A stretch of 64,000 bases of DNA from Malania oleifera (taxonomy: Eukaryota; Streptophyta; Magnoliopsida; Santalales; Ximeniaceae): positions 71,040,848 to 71,104,847 of the forward strand of contig NC_080427.1 of NCBI RefSeq assembly GCF_029873635.1. The letters run 5' to 3'. The position numbers and the translations under genes are program-made. This document shows positions 45,049 through 57,259 of this stretch, in pieces (the first letter of the stretch is position 1; each line of letters opens with the position of its first letter). The notes under the pieces were generated by a model. The model had not been told where the DNA came from. It saw only the letters and a program-made list of their open reading frames with translations, and made no database searches.

Positions 45049-45053
45049 GAGAG
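45049..45053. repeat. Target site duplication GAGAG (left)
   Basis: Repeated at 46734-46738 after the nested solo LTR; the chromovirus pol sequence resumes there. Confidence 0.85.
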
Positions 45054-46733
45054 TGTTAGCCTTGTCAGTTACACTATCTTGGTTTATATGTTTTGATGAT
45101 ATTAACCTATTTGTTGTTTCTAGTATTTTCCATCATTGTAGATCTTATCTAGTATAGGTACAAAGTGTCAAATACACAGAGGTTCCAAATCAGAAGCAAA
45201 GATCGGACCTAGTAGACATCAAATAGAAAAGATCGGAAGGACACTGACTCAGAAGCACCAAAGCACATCCCGGAGTTTTTATTGTGTATAAATTAATTGT
45301 AATAAGGGTTGTGTGAGTGAGTGCGTATTATAACTTTTGCGATGTATGTCTTGCATGAATTCTGAGTAAGAGTTGAGCCATTGCATAAACATACTAGGAC
45401 ACATGAGCATATAGGATCTGCACAAAAGTAACAAACTCACAATTCATAGTTTTCAAAGTAAAAACAAAGAGGTTGTCAAAATAATCCTATACTCAATTAA
45501 GTTTTCAAAATGGGACAAGTGTTAAGTAATATATGAGTTATAAAAATTTTCAAAACTTGGTCTCGATTTTACAAAACTCGCTCTACGTCCTAAAGTCCTA
45601 AAAGTCAAGCATATTTTCAATAAAGGACATACTAAGCATATAAGATATCGAAACGAGTTTTCAAATATGTTTTCATAAAACAAGATATCTTATATTTATG
45701 GGAAAACTCACTTGGAAAAGTTTTAATCTTCATTAGACTCAATATATTTCATATACTTTTTTCCAAGAATGTTTAAAGTCATTAAAACGTTTTTTGACAA
45801 GGAAAAACAAAGCAATCGTCACTACCATAGTTCAACCTTAAGTCCTAAACACCCTTCGGTATTTTGGGCATAAATTTTGATAGAAAGGTCCAAATGGGAC
45901 GATCTTGATGTCCCTGGAAATCTAAGACAAAATTCCACAACTTTTATTTTTGTGACTTTTTCTGATTCAGGGCCTCCGTCGACGAATACAGGGGATTCAT
46001 CGATGAGTCCAATGGGCAGAATGACACTAACGGCGAAAAATGGTTAGTTTGCCAAATAAAACATTTTTTCTTTCCCCCAACGGCTAGTTAACGGCTCCTA
46101 AGGCTCTTGGGCTATAAATACAAGCTATTAGAGTTGTATTAATATGGTTTTGAAGGTCTTTGATCATTGTTAGTAAAAACATTATTTTATACAAAACCTA
46201 GCACATTGCATATTAGTTCTTCATTACATATGCTCATTCTCTCTTACTCACTTATTGTGTTTGATTCAATTCTTGAGAGAATAGTGTGAGGTTTGAATTT
46301 TAAATCATATTTGCTCATTGTAAGGAGCATTTTTTATAATTTTACATCTTCGTGTGAAAGGTTCTTTGTGAACCATGTTATAAGGTTCTTTGTGAACCGA
46401 ATTGATAAAGGCTCTTTATGAGCGGTAGGGATTTGTTCCCAAGTTTGTAAGGCTTGCTCCGCTGCAGAATGAGTGATTATAGTGGATTGTGGAATCCTTG
46501 GCTTGGTGCTAACGCGTGGACGTAGGCTTGGTGCCGAACCACGTAAAAACACTGATGCTGTTCTTTCTCTCCCTTACACTCTTTATATCTTGTGCATGAT
46601 TTATATTCATATTGTGATATAATTTCTTGTATCTTGCCAAGAGTTTTTATTTTGTATAAAAATATGTATTCCGCGAAAAGAGTCTATTCACCCCCCCTCT
46701 AGACTATATACTCCCGGGCTGGGGCAACCAACA
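45054..46733 (+). mobile_element. Nested solo LTR, copia-like, inside the chromovirus pol
   Basis: A 1680-bp sequence, TGTTAGCC...CAACCAACA, with GAGAG on both sides. It has a TATAAATA at 46113-46120 and, about 100-150 bp upstream, two palindromes (CCGTCGACGAATACAGG and TTCATCGATGAGTCC). The end carries ATTCACCCCCCCTCTAGAC, as in SIRE-like copia LTRs. It is a different family from LTRs A-D. No internal region. Confidence 0.85.
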
Positions 46734-46738
46734 GAGAG

Positions 46739-47482
46739 TTCCTGAATGTGTTTCCAGAAGATTTACCCAGTTTACCTCTAGATCGTGAGGTGGAGTTCGT
46801 GATAGAGTTGCTACCTGGTAAGACACCAATCTCTTAAACTCCGTACCATATGGCTCCCGTAAAACTTCTGGAGTTGAAAGAGCAGTTACAGGAATTACTG
46901 GACAGAGGTTTCATTCAACCTAGTGTTTCACCCTGGGGAGCTCTAGTTCTGTTTGTGAAGAAGAATGACAGGTTAATGCACATGCGCAATGATTACCGTG
47001 AGATCAACAAGGTGACTGTGAAGAGCCGTTTTACTTTGCCTCGTATAAATGATCTCTTTGACCAGCTAGAGGGGACGCAGTTCTTTTCGAAGGTCGACCT
47101 ACAGTCAGGGTATCATCAGGGGAGGGTTCGATCTGAAGTTGTTGCAAGGACTGCTTTCTGAACCAAATACGACCACTACAAATTTTTAGTCATGCCTTTT
47201 GGATTGATGAATGCTCTAGCGGTGTTCATTTATCTTATGAATAGGGTTTTCCATGAATACCTAGACCAATTCGTAGAGGTTTTTATCGATGATATTCTGA
47301 TATACTCGAGGGGTCCGGAAGAGCATGAAAACCATCTGAAGTTAGTATTACAGATTCTGCGGGAGAAGAAGTTGTATGCTAAACTAAAGAAGTGTGAGTT
47401 TTGGTTGAATTAGGTTGCATTCTTAGGCCATGTAGTGTCTAAAGGCGGTATCTTAGTTAATCCTAGCAAGATCCTAGCAGTG
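46739..47482 (+). pseudogene. Chromovirus reverse transcriptase, broken
   Basis: Reading resumes after the solo LTR with F-L-N-V-F-P-E-D-L-P, then P-Y-H-M-A-P, R-M-x-x-[19 protein letters not shown] and M-P-F-G-L. The catalytic box FIDD (47282-47293) is intact. Stops include positions near 46837, 47159 and 47411, two of them from TGG or CAG codons. Near 47482 the sequence jumps from the end of the fingers/palm part straight to the RNase H lead-in, losing about 60 residues of the connection. Confidence 0.88.
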
Positions 47483-47905
47483 CTTTCATGAGTTGAAGCA
47501 CCGACTGGTTACTATTCCAGTGTTGACCATTCCTTCTAGGGATGGAAGTTTTGTGATCTATAGCGACGCGTCTCTAAAAGGCTTGGGATGTGTACTTATG
47601 CAGTAGGGTAAGGTAATAGCGTATGCCTCTCGACAACTGAAAGAATACGAGAAGAATTACCTTACACATGATCTAGAATTAGCTATTGTTGTTTATGCAC
47701 TGAAGATCTGGCGACACTACTTGTATGGTGTGCAGTGCGAGATATTCACTAATCACCAAAGTCTCAGGTACTTTCTCATGCAAAAGGAGTTGAATATGAG
47801 GTAGATACGGTGGCTTGAATTAATAAAATACTATGATTGAACCATCAGTTATCACCCGGGAAAAACCAATGTGGTAGCGGATACGTTGAGTCGAAAGTTG
47901 GATCA
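47483..47905 (+). pseudogene. Chromovirus RNase H, broken
   Basis: P-V-L-T-I-P, then Y-S-D-A-S-x-x-G-L-G-C-V-L-M-Q (first catalytic Asp present), [33 protein letters not shown], and N-V-V-A-D-T-L-S-R-K at the end. Stops at about 47605, 47802 and 47838. Confidence 0.85.
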
Positions 47906-48059
47906 TGTGGTAGTGTTTGTAGTTGTAGCTCAGCATCATATTAGATGGGATTTGGGAAGCCTTGGTATTGAGTTTGTGGCCGGAGATCATCAGGCCTTCA
48001 TTGCTAGTCTGGTGATCCAGCCGACTTTGTTTGAGCGTATTAAAGCCGCGTAAGCTAGT

Positions 48060-49215
48060 GATGCAGAGATAGTTAAGACTGTGGGAAAAGTGCAGCAGGG
48101 GTTGGCTGTGGATTTTAACATCTTTGAGGGAGGTGTGTTGAGGTTTGGGACCAGACTATCTATTCCAAACGATGACGAGATTAGAAGGACTATTTTAGAG
48201 GAGGCGCGTCATTCATTGTATACGATACATTTGGGTAGTACGAAGATGTATCGGGATTTACGCGAGACCTTCTGGTGGAGTGGTATGAAAATGTAGATTG
48301 CTTAGTTTGTGGAGCAGTGTCTAACGTGTCAACAGCTGAAAGTTGAACATCAGAGGCCGATAGGGCCATTACAGCCCTTAGCTATTCTGGAATGGAAATG
48401 AGAGCATATTTCCATGGATTTTGTGCCTGGATTGCCGCCATCACTTAATGGGCAGAATGTTATTTGGGTGATCGTGGACAGGTTGACGAAATCTGCTCAC
48501 TTTTTATCTATGAAGGTTAGCTACCCTTTGAGTACACTAGCAGACTTGTACGTGCATGAGATAGTTAAAATGCACGAGGTACCGGTGTCCATTGTGTCAG
48601 ATCGAGACCTGAGGTTTACTTCTCGATTCTAGACGAGCTTGCAAGAAGCACTAGGGACGAAGCTTACTTTCAGTACAACGTTCCACCCCCAGATTGATGA
48701 ATAGTCGAAGAGAAAAATACAGATCTTGGAAGATATGTTACGGGCATGTGTGTTAGACTTTGTTTTATACCACTAGTAGAGTCCGCCTATAACAACAACT
48801 TCTAGGCTAGTATCAGGATGGTTTCGTTCGAGACTCTGTATGATCGGAGGTGTCGATCTCCTTTGTATTGGGATGAGGTTGGTGAACATCAGGTGCTAGG
48901 ACCTGAACTTGTGCAGTAGGCATATAAGAATGTGGGTTTGATCCGGGATAGGATTAGATCAGCTCAAAGTAGGCAGAAGAGTTATGCGGATGTTCACCAC
49001 CGTGAGTTGGAGTTCGAAGTGGGGGGTAAGGTATTTCTGAGGATCGCTCTGATGAAAGGGGTAATGAGATTCGGGAAGAAAGGCAAACTGAGTCTGAGGT
49101 ATATCAGACCATTCGAGGTTCTAGAGCGAGTGGGTCCGGTAGCCTATAGGATTGCACTACCCCCAGCACTTTCGAGAATCCATGATGTGTTTCACGTATC
49201 CATGTTGAGGAGGTA
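48060..49215 (+). pseudogene. Chromovirus integrase, broken and catalytically dead
   Basis: The HHCC zinc finger is recognisable (R-H...I-H-L-G, then C-L-T-C), as is W-W-S-G-M-K. The catalytic core has M-D-F-V (Asp at 48417) and V-S-D-R-D (Asp at 48600), but the third residue, Glu in S-E-R, is Lys (48708-48710), 36 codons after the second Asp. Stops and frameshifts occur at about 48294, 48400, 48630, 48702 and 48770-48790. The C-terminal part, L-S-x-R-Y-I-R-P-F-E-V-L-E-R-V-G-P-V-A-Y, is open (48932-49216). Confidence 0.85.
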
Positions 49216-49261
49216 AGTTTCGGATCCTTCGTATGTTGTGAGTTACGAAGACTTGGAAATT

Positions 49262-49430
49262 GAGGATACTTTAGCGTACGAGGAAGTACCTATTCAGATT
49301 TTGGACCATAAAGTTCAGAAGTTACGTACCAAAGATATACCGTTAGTGAAGGTATTGTGGTGAAATCACGAGATTAAGGAAGCTTCTTGGAAATTGGAAG
49401 TAGAGATATGCCAAGTATCCACAGTTATTC
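49262..49430 (+). pseudogene. Chromodomain-like tail of the chromovirus
   Basis: After the integrase the frame reads Y-E-E-V-P-I-Q-I-L-D, V-Q-K-L-R-T-K-D-I-P, V-K-V-L-W-stop-N-H and E-A-S-W. This is the chromodomain pattern that guides chromovirus integration to marked chromatin. A TGA, one step from CGA, interrupts it. Confidence 0.75.
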
Positions 49431-49684
49431 TGAGTATGTGTGCATTACCCTACTTTGTATTGGAATAGGTGGTTAGTCGTTGGGAGTGTGTGTATTGTGA
49501 ACTTCTAAGATGATTTATGTATGTAACCACAGTATTTCTCCACCGTAAGTGAGGGTATGTATATATTGTGGTGGGGCTTCGTTTTAGTAGTCGTCGGTTC
49601 TTTCTAGAGTGAGTATATGTGTTTTTTTGTGTGAATGAGTTTGTGAATGAGAGATTGCAAATTTTGAGGATGAAATTTTTGTAA

Positions 49685-49695
49685 GAATGGGAGGT
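49685..49695 (+). other. Polypurine tract of the chromovirus
   Basis: GAATGGGAGGT directly precedes the 3' LTR start TGTAAG. Confidence 0.6.
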
Positions 49696-51438
49696 TGTAA
49701 GAACCTAAACTGTGATATAGGGATTAAATAATTAACATAAGGGTAAAATGGTAAATTGAGCAAGCCTTGTCGATGAAGCGAGAGTTCATCGATGAAGGCC
49801 CAAGGTTTCTTGGCGACAAATTTCAGGTGCTCGTCGACAAGGAGAAGTTGATGGGTTTCGGGAAATCGAAAATCTCAGGCTCGTCGACGAGGTTACCGTC
49901 TCGTCGACGAATTATCTTCAATGGCTTGTTGACGAAGACACCATTTCGTCGACAAGGACGGCCGAGTCAAAGGGCTATAAATATTCATTTTCATTACTTC
50001 TCAACTAAGAAATCTCAAATTCTCTCTTTATCTCTCTAGGAACTCAACATACTCTCTCTTTCTCTAGATTTCTTTGCTATACGTTACAGGAATTGTTGAT
50101 CTGGCGTTACCACAAGGATCAGGGAAGGATTCTCTTCAAGATTTACAGATTAGCTATTCGTTTCAGATGTTTTTGGGTTTTGTCTTAAAATCGAGGTAAG
50201 TTTTAGTTTTCAATTTTGTTTCAGTGGTTGTGTAGAGAATAGATCTGTGAGTATTTTATGTATTGTGGTTTATAGGTTTTGGGAACTTGGTTCATTGTTA
50301 GGAGCCGTAGAGTTTGGTTTTGCCTATTCGGGGAAAGGTAAGGGAATTATGTTTATATGAGTTATTTTTGAAATCAGACTCGGTAGAACTATGGTTCATG
50401 GTCCTGTGTACGTTTTGGTTATTCATTTGGGGGAATCTAACGGGTAAAAATTATGGGTTTTTTCATGTTATAGTTTTGGAAAAAAGGGAGCGACAAGCTG
50501 CATCCCTGGTTTTGTTAGAAAAACCATAAATATATTGTGATATATATTGTGTTATAGGGATAGTCATACCTTGACTTGTTTAAACTGTATATATTTGGAA
50601 AATCATGATTTTAGATTACCAAATGGGTGTCATTTGTTTGGTTATATGAGCATGCATGGTTGTGTTTTGTGGATATGCAATAGGAACTGGGTTTCGACTT
50701 GTTCTAGGTACTGAAAGAGTGTCTAACTCTATATTCGAGGGCATGAGTCTTACCGGCTGATCACCAAAGGGTGTGGATCCACCAATTGTACCGGTACAAT
50801 GCCATGGGAGTTTGGGACTACGCTATGTGCTGGGGACCCCATGTAATGCGGGCCGGCTTCGGGCCGAAGGGTGTGACGACACTAAGTTATTTGATCATGT
50901 GTGTGTGTGTGAATGCACTGTACTGGAACTGTTTTGTGAAAATACTAGAATTGCATTGAACTGTGTATGTTTTGTGTCATGATAACACTCAAATGCCACA
51001 CACCGATATAACCTGGATCTGCCTTACTGAGAAGTGCTTCACTCATGCTGTACGTACATATTTTTCAAGTCCTTCGAGTAACCGGAACTAGCGTCTTTGT
51101 GTGGGAGCATAGTGGTTGGTGTATAGCGAGAGATACTTGGGTAAGTACTAGGACTGTGCTGAGTTGTCTTTTGTGGTATTGGTTGACACCCGAGTTGTAT
51201 TTTGTATTATGAATCCTAGTTTCTTTTGTATAGACTATGGTATGGTACGAAATATGTATAGAATGACCTTTCTCCGTTGTGTATATGGTTTGTATATGGA
51301 TGTGTATAGGGTGCTTAGGAACCCCACGGGGTCGGACCCTCATTCATTGTATTGTGTCATTGATGTTTTGTTTGATAGAGAGACAGGTTAGGTTACTTAG
51401 TCACCCCTGGGTCCCATTACCAGGTTCGAGGTGTGACA
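49696..51438 (+). repeat. 3' LTR of the chromovirus
   Basis: 1743 bp, collinear with 41409-43195. It ends GTGTGACA before the ACAAC duplication. Palindromes are at 49765-49960 and TATAAATA at 49976-49983. Confidence 0.92.
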
Positions 51439-51717
51439 ACAACCATTAATATCAAGAGTATTTATTATAATCAAAACTGGATGTGACCTATTAGGTCAGT
51501 ATTATATGTTATAAATATAAATTAAGATTGAGATTATTATTAATCAAAAACTAATATTATATTATTTTTAATTAACATAAATAATTAAATGTTAATTAAA
51601 AGTAACAATTAACATGATTATTAAAAATTATTAACTAATAATTAGTTATCTATTATTTTATTATGCATTTATAACCTATTAATTATTAATAAAATATAAT
51701 TAAATTTTGCAATGAAC

Positions 51718-51902
51718 AAAAAGAATCAGGGCAATAGAAAGAGCAGGGGTAGACCGAAAATAACTTGGATTGAAATAGTAAGGATTTAGTAGCTTTTAAA
51801 TTTGTCAAAAGAAATGGTCAATTATCGTATTAATTGACAGAAAAAGATTCATATAGTCGACCCCATCTAGCGAGACTAAAATTTTAGTTTTGTTGTTGTT
51901 AT
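51718..51902 (+). pseudogene. RTE-type retrotransposon 3' end
   Basis: Frames read G-R-G-R-P-K-I-T-W-I-E-I-V, then the non-coding end GACCCCATCTAGCGAGACT with a TTGTTGTTGTTAT tail. G-R-P-K/R-x-T-W is the usual end of plant RTE reverse transcriptases. It interrupts the AT-rich array; AAAAGAATC on the left resembles AAAGAGAATC on the right. Confidence 0.6.
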
Positions 51903-52583
51903 GGAAAAAGAGAATCATCTACAAATTTAAATTAACATTAAATAAATTAAAAAATTTTAATTTAGTTATTAATAATATTTTTAACATAAATTAAGTTGAT
52001 AATCATATGTTAGAAATATAAATTAATAACACTATTATTGCTAATAAATTATATTATATTATTTTAATTAATAAAAAATACTTAAAGTTTAATTAGAAAA
52101 TTTTTTTAATTATCACTCAAATTTTTAACTATAAAGTCATTAATATTTATACTTAAAATATATTTAAAAAAAATACATATTAGTCATTATAATTCAATTC
52201 TAGATTGAATATGAACACTGATAGTTTAAATTAACATTAAATAAATCAAAATATTAAATTTAATTAATAATATTATTTTTATCATAATTAAATATGATAG
52301 TAATATGCTATAAATATACACTAATAACAAGATTATTATTAATTAAAAATAATATTATATTTATTTTTTAATAAAATTATTTAAATTTTAATTTTAAATA
52401 ATTATAATTGTTATAAAAAAATTGCTAATTAAAAATATTAATAGCTATAATAAAATATGTTTAAAAATAATGATATAGCACCCTATAATAAAAGTAAGTA
52501 GTCAAATACCACTAATTTTAAATATTACCAAATAGCACTTATAACTTTCAAAACTTTTCCAGTTTAAAATGATTATTAATTAA

Positions 52584-53271
52584 GGGTCTGTTAGGTATCG
52601 TTATTGTTTTCTATTTTCTGTTTCTATTTCTCCACAGTGAGAAAACAAATAGTTAAAACGCTTTTATTTTTATTAATTATCAATTTTTTTTTGTTGATAG
52701 TTTTTAGCTTTTTGTCAAAAAATAAAAAATCAAAAATTTATGATTTTCAGTTATTTTGGCAACATGTTGCCAAAAATTTTAATATCTAGAAATAATTTTT
52801 TGGATTACCCTATTCATTTTATTCACTTTTAAATTAAAGTCAAAATTAAATTATGATCTGAATTTAAATATAATTAAAATAATATATATATAAATTTTAA
52901 AAATTAATATTAAATCCAAATAAAAAATACTTTTACAATTTTTCAATTGTCATATCCAATAAATTTTTTATTTTAAAGTAAATATTGAAAGTACAACAAT
53001 TAAGTAAAATAATTAAAATAAATTTTATTTTTATTATAGTAAATTTTAATGTGTATTAGTTGTAATTTTATTACGATAATCACATTTTTATAATAATTTG
53101 ATTTAAAGATGAAAATGTGCATTTTTTAATTAAGTTTTTAATTTGCATTAGTTTTATTATTTTTAACCAAATAGGTCATTGATTTCTAATTTTTAATTTC
53201 TATTTCTGGGTTTTGGTTTTTATTTCTGATTTTCATTTCTCTAATTTTTGACAATGATACCAAATGACCCC
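52584..53271. mobile_element. Tourist-like element
   Basis: 688 bp flanked by TAA (52581-52583 and 53272-53274). Ends are inverted: GGGTCTGTTAGGTATCGTTA on the left and GGGGTCATTTGGTATCATTG from the right. AT-rich, with no transposase. A second copy is split by the Ogre-like element. Confidence 0.7.
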
Positions 53272-54734
53272 TAAATTGTTAACTAAAAATTAGTCATATA
53301 TTAGTTTATTATGCATTATAACCTATTAATTATTAATAACATAAATTAATATCTGAAATAAATAAACGAACCATCTATAAATTTAAATTAATATTAAATA
53401 AATTAAAATTTTCAATTTAGTTATTAATACTATTTTTAATATAAATTAATTTGGTAATCATATGTTATATATTATTTTAGTTAATATAAAATACTTAAAT
53501 TTTAATTATAAAAATTAATATAATATTCATTTAAATTTTAAATATAAAATTATTAATATTTTTATTTAAAAAATATATAAATACATATTAGTTACTATAA
53601 TTCAATTCTGGATTGAACAAGGACTATTTACAATTTAAATTAACATTAACTAAATTAAAATTTTAAATTTAATTAATAATATTATTTTTATCATAATTTA
53701 ATATGATACTAATATGTTATAAATATAAATTAATAACAATATTATTATTAATTAAAAATAATATCATATTCTTTTAAAAAATATAGTTAAATTTTATTTC
53801 ATAATAATTAAAATAATTATTAATGAAATTGTTAATTAAAATTATTAATAATTTAAAATATGTTTGAAAATAATCATATAGTACCCTATAATAAAATTAA
53901 GTATCCAAATATCACTTATTTTAAATATAATCAAATACCACTTATAACTTTCAACAATTTTTCCAATTCAGTACTTATTATCAGCATTCATTAAATTCAA
54001 CATTTTTTTTTACTGAAAAATACTTATCATATGTAGTCTAGGCGATCCCTTATTCTTCCCTCGAGTATCTCTAAGGTCTCCTTTAGCAATGCAGACATAT
54101 AATTTAATGCTTACTAGAATTAATTAAAAAAAAAAAAAATAAGGGAAGATAATTGAGCAAGCAAAGATAATTGAATTCTATCCCCTTTTCCTGTAAACCC
54201 TTCTTTGTCTACTTCAAATTTGAGTTTTTAATTGCACTTTTTAAGGTTTAATTAAACCTTAATTAGATCATATGACGAGTTATCCTAGATTGGGATAAGC
54301 TCCTTTTCTTGAAAAAGTTAAAATTTGTTGCCAAAACCCCTTTTAGGACAACGAATAGGGGTTTCCTTGTTCTAAAAGGATATTTTTGAAAATTTAAGTT
54401 AGGGCAAACTCCTTTTCTTTTCTATAAGAAGGAAACTATAGCTCTTGGCTAAGGGGAGGCACATGTTAAATGACAAAGGAGAGAGTGTGTGTTCACTCCA
54501 AGGGCAAGGAGAGAGTTAGAGAGCAAAAGAAAAAAAGAAAGAGAAAGAAAGTAAAGATGTTGACCTTATTGGTCACATCCAGTTTTGATTATGACAAATA
54601 CTCTTGGTACTAATGGTTGTACTGAGAATTGCATGTAGGTTCACCTTATGCGCGCTTTAGGACTAAAAGACATATCATGATGGCGTGAGGTGTTCATGCC
54701 GAAGAATGAAAATCTATCTAACAACCCGGAATTT

Positions 54735-54930
54735 TGTCCAGGATTTCGTTGACGAATATAGGGGATTCGTCGATGAGTGCATAAGGAAATTCATCGACGA
54801 ATATAAGGTTTCGTCGACAAGAAAATACCGAGAGAGGTTTTGGGGCAGCCTGAATTTCGTCAACGAATACAGGGATTCGTCGACGAATTTACTAAAGGAT
54901 TCGTCAACAAAGTGACTGTCTCGTCGACGA
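54735..54930. repeat. Array of TTCGTCGACGAA palindromes in LTR G
   Basis: Eight variants in 195 bp, for example TTTCGTTGACGAATA, TTCATCGACGAATA, TTCGTCGACGAATT and CTCGTCGACGAAGG. Most departures from the palindrome are C-T or G-A changes at CpG. It ends ten bases before the TATA box. Confidence 0.88.
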
Positions 54931-54979
54931 AGGCCGCAGTATAAATAGTGGAAAATTGAGATTTTTATCATTTTCAGCG

Positions 54980-55018
<39 letters not shown>

Positions 55019-55663
55019 ACGACCCTCTCTCACTTCTCTCTTCATTTTCGGGCCTATTTCTCGCTGGATCGAAGATTTGAGGCTACCACGACGCTGCTGG
55101 TAAAGTTCTTTGCAAGTCTGCAATAACTAATCGTTGGAAAAGTTGGGTTAGATTTCGTCCCAATCTCAGGGTAAGACATTTTATTCAGTATTTGCCTTTC
55201 CTTCAGTTATGAGAAATGTTGTAGGTAAGAAAATACTGATATTATGTTATGGGGAATTGTGTTTTCAGGATGTTGAGTTAGGAACCCTGTGGGTATAGAA
55301 CCAGAATTTTATAGGGGCTTTTTAAAGTTAAGGTAAGGGAAATATGCTATGCTAAAATTTTTCATAATGCTATTAGAGATTTCATAGACACATATTTATT
55401 CCAGTTTATTATACAGTATTTACAGAATATGAATTTAAATGCTTGTGTGGCCTGAGTAGATTTTCATGTGATGAAGAAATTTATATAGTTTTTATAATGT
55501 ATCATACTATACTGAGTACACAGATATGGATAGTATATACAGTTTATATAATTTTTCCTAGTATATGGAGTTATACAGAATATACAGATATAGATATATA
55601 TATTCACAGAGATTATACAGAGAAATTTACATGCATATACAACTTTTATATGAATAGTTTCAT

Positions 55664-55666
<3 letters not shown>

Positions 55667-55705
<39 letters not shown>
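55667..55705. repeat. (AT)n microsatellite
   Basis: About 39 bp of AT repeats within LTR G. Confidence 0.9.
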
Positions 55706-55709
<4 letters not shown>

Positions 55710-55962
55710 CATATACATGTATACAGTTTTATTTAGATCAGTATATATATATCACAGCTTTATACCAAACAGTATATACAGAGTTATAGTATGCTATGTT
55801 TCCTATTACCATAACATACAGAGTATACAGACAAAGTATATAGACAAATATATAGAGGTAGCATCAAGATGCTACAGATACAGTATACAGAGATTATAGT
55901 AATTATTATACAGAAAGATAGCGTCATGGTCATTTTGGAAACATGAAGAAAACAGTAAAAGA

Positions 55963-55963
<1 letters not shown>

Positions 55964-56020
<57 letters not shown>

Positions 56021-56030
56021 GTATGTATAT
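55964..56030. repeat. (AT)n-(GTAT)n compound microsatellite
   Basis: About 45 bp of AT followed by about five GTAT units. Confidence 0.9.
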
Positions 56031-56865
56031 AGTATCAGATCCCTATGGAAAGATTACAAACAGATACAGTACAAATATAGAATACAGAGCACGGTATCGT
56101 TGCTAGATACAGATAGAGTGCAACCACATATCTCAGATAGTGTGTGGGTACCGTCAACCGTGCTCAGAGAGTATGCAGCTCCCTAATTCACTGGGTGGAG
56201 GGGGCCAGTTTGACGAGGTAGTAGCCAGTCCCAAGCTTAGGAGAGGATGCAGTTTGGTTGGGCTGAGGTGGTGTAGAGTATATTGACTTATCTGGATGGC
56301 CAACCAGATTAAGTCTCGTCTACGGACCACACAACCCTATTATGAGGGGTCAAATCATAACGTACAGAGTCCCAGGGATGAAGCACAGTTATGTATATGT
56401 ATACAGTTTTACAGTATATGATGAGTATAATATGATATTAGCAGTATGAAAAGTAGAAAATACAGATGATGCAGTTATATTTTAAATTGTGAGAAGAAAG
56501 ATATGCTTTACAGATTATTTATTGCATTATAGTTTAGTTGCTATTTAAAAAGTATTCTTAACTTAGTTGCCACACACTAGTAATAGCATATTTCCACTTA
56601 CTGAGCGTCAACTCACCCCTTTACTTTAACATTTTTTAGGTGAGCCAGTTAGGCGAGTAGATCAGGCTCACGGATAGAGAGTATTTTGGATTACCTGGTT
56701 ATAGGGTGAGTTTTTGACAGAGTTGTGTATATTTTGGGTAGATGATGCTAGAGGGGTATTTTTGTATGACTATGGTCTGTATATACTGGATTCTGGTATT
56801 GTATAGTATATATATGAATGGTTATATAATATATGTTCCCGCTGCTTAGGTATGGATATGGATAC

Positions 56866-56868
<3 letters not shown>

Positions 56869-56904
<36 letters not shown>
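56869..56904. repeat. (AT)n microsatellite
   Basis: About 36 bp of AT close to the end of LTR G. Confidence 0.9.
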
Positions 56905-56907
<3 letters not shown>

Positions 56908-57259
56908 GGTAAGAATTTTGAGGATGTTACAATCTATGTGTTGTATTTTGTATTCATTTGATTATTTCTTCATTCTGGATGTATTTTATTATGAACTGTG
57001 CGCTTGTATAGCTTGTAATAATCTGCATCATGCATGGTAGGTAGGTATGCTCAAAATGACCATAGTTGGACTTTAGGTACCTACACAGACCTTAGAAATC
57101 ACACTTCGCTCGACCTTCGGTTGATCGACACTAGATTTTTCCAATAGGATAGAAAGTCCTTAGGTCTCTAAACAAATGCACTAATAAGTCCCCATTATCA
57201 TCTTCATATCAAGCGAATAATAATTGGCTAAAATTGAACTGAAAATTTGAAAAGGTTGA

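Larger units (their letters stand above)
41409..51438 (+). mobile_element. Complete but defective Ty3/gypsy chromovirus (Tekay/Del-like)
   Basis: A 10,030-bp element: LTRs 41409-43195 and 49696-51438, both TGTAAGAACC...GTGACA, with target duplication ACAAC. A primer site TAGTATCAGAGC (43199-43210) is one change from the initiator-Met site, and a purine tract precedes the 3' LTR. Inside are gag, protease, reverse transcriptase, RNase H, integrase and a chromodomain-like C-terminus, in the order of chromoviruses. Every domain has stops or frameshifts, and a solo LTR (45054-46733) splits pol. The LTRs differ at roughly one base in ten by eye. Lineage (Tekay/Del) is inferred from the gag and chromodomain sequence. 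Confidence 0.93.
39488..51501 (-). mobile_element. Solo LTR D (copia-like), split by a complete chromovirus
   Basis: The LTR occupies 39488-41408 and 51444-51501 in minus orientation, flanked by TTATA at 39483-39487 and 51502-51506. In LTR sense it runs from TACTGACCTAATAGGTCACA to AACTAACA. Without the chromovirus and its duplication it is 1979 bp, close to A and B. Landmarks in reverse order match A: AATTCACCCCCTC at the end, GGCCTGAAGAGGGAGACTAG, TATAAATA (40575-40582), a palindrome array (40705-41070) and CATAATCAAAACTGGATGTG at the start. Confidence 0.85.
39290..54084. repeat. AT-rich degenerate tandem array, interrupted by nested insertions
   Basis: The array occupies 39290-39487 and 51502-54084; everything between is inserted. 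The phrase AAATTTAAATTAACATTAAATAA followed by TTAATAATATTATTTTTA and GATAATCATATGTTA recurs at about 39410, 51912, 52214, 53373 and 53625. After removing insertions, two half-units of roughly 250-300 bp form a higher-order unit of about 710 bp; CACCCTATAATAAAA recurs at about 52480 and 53882. No coding content. Confidence 0.6.
54717..56931 (+). mobile_element. Solo LTR G, chromovirus-like, nested in LTR B
   Basis: 2215 bp from TCTAACAACCC (probably TGTAACAACCC originally) to GGATGTTACA, flanked by ATCTA at 54712-54716 and 56932-56936. U3 has eight TTCGTCGACGAA-type palindromes (54735-54930), then TATAAATA (54940). Shared phrases with the 41409 element include CTTACTGAG...CAACTCACCCCT and TTTTTAGGTGAGCC-like sequence near 56635. 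It contains three (AT)n tracts. Confidence 0.82.
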
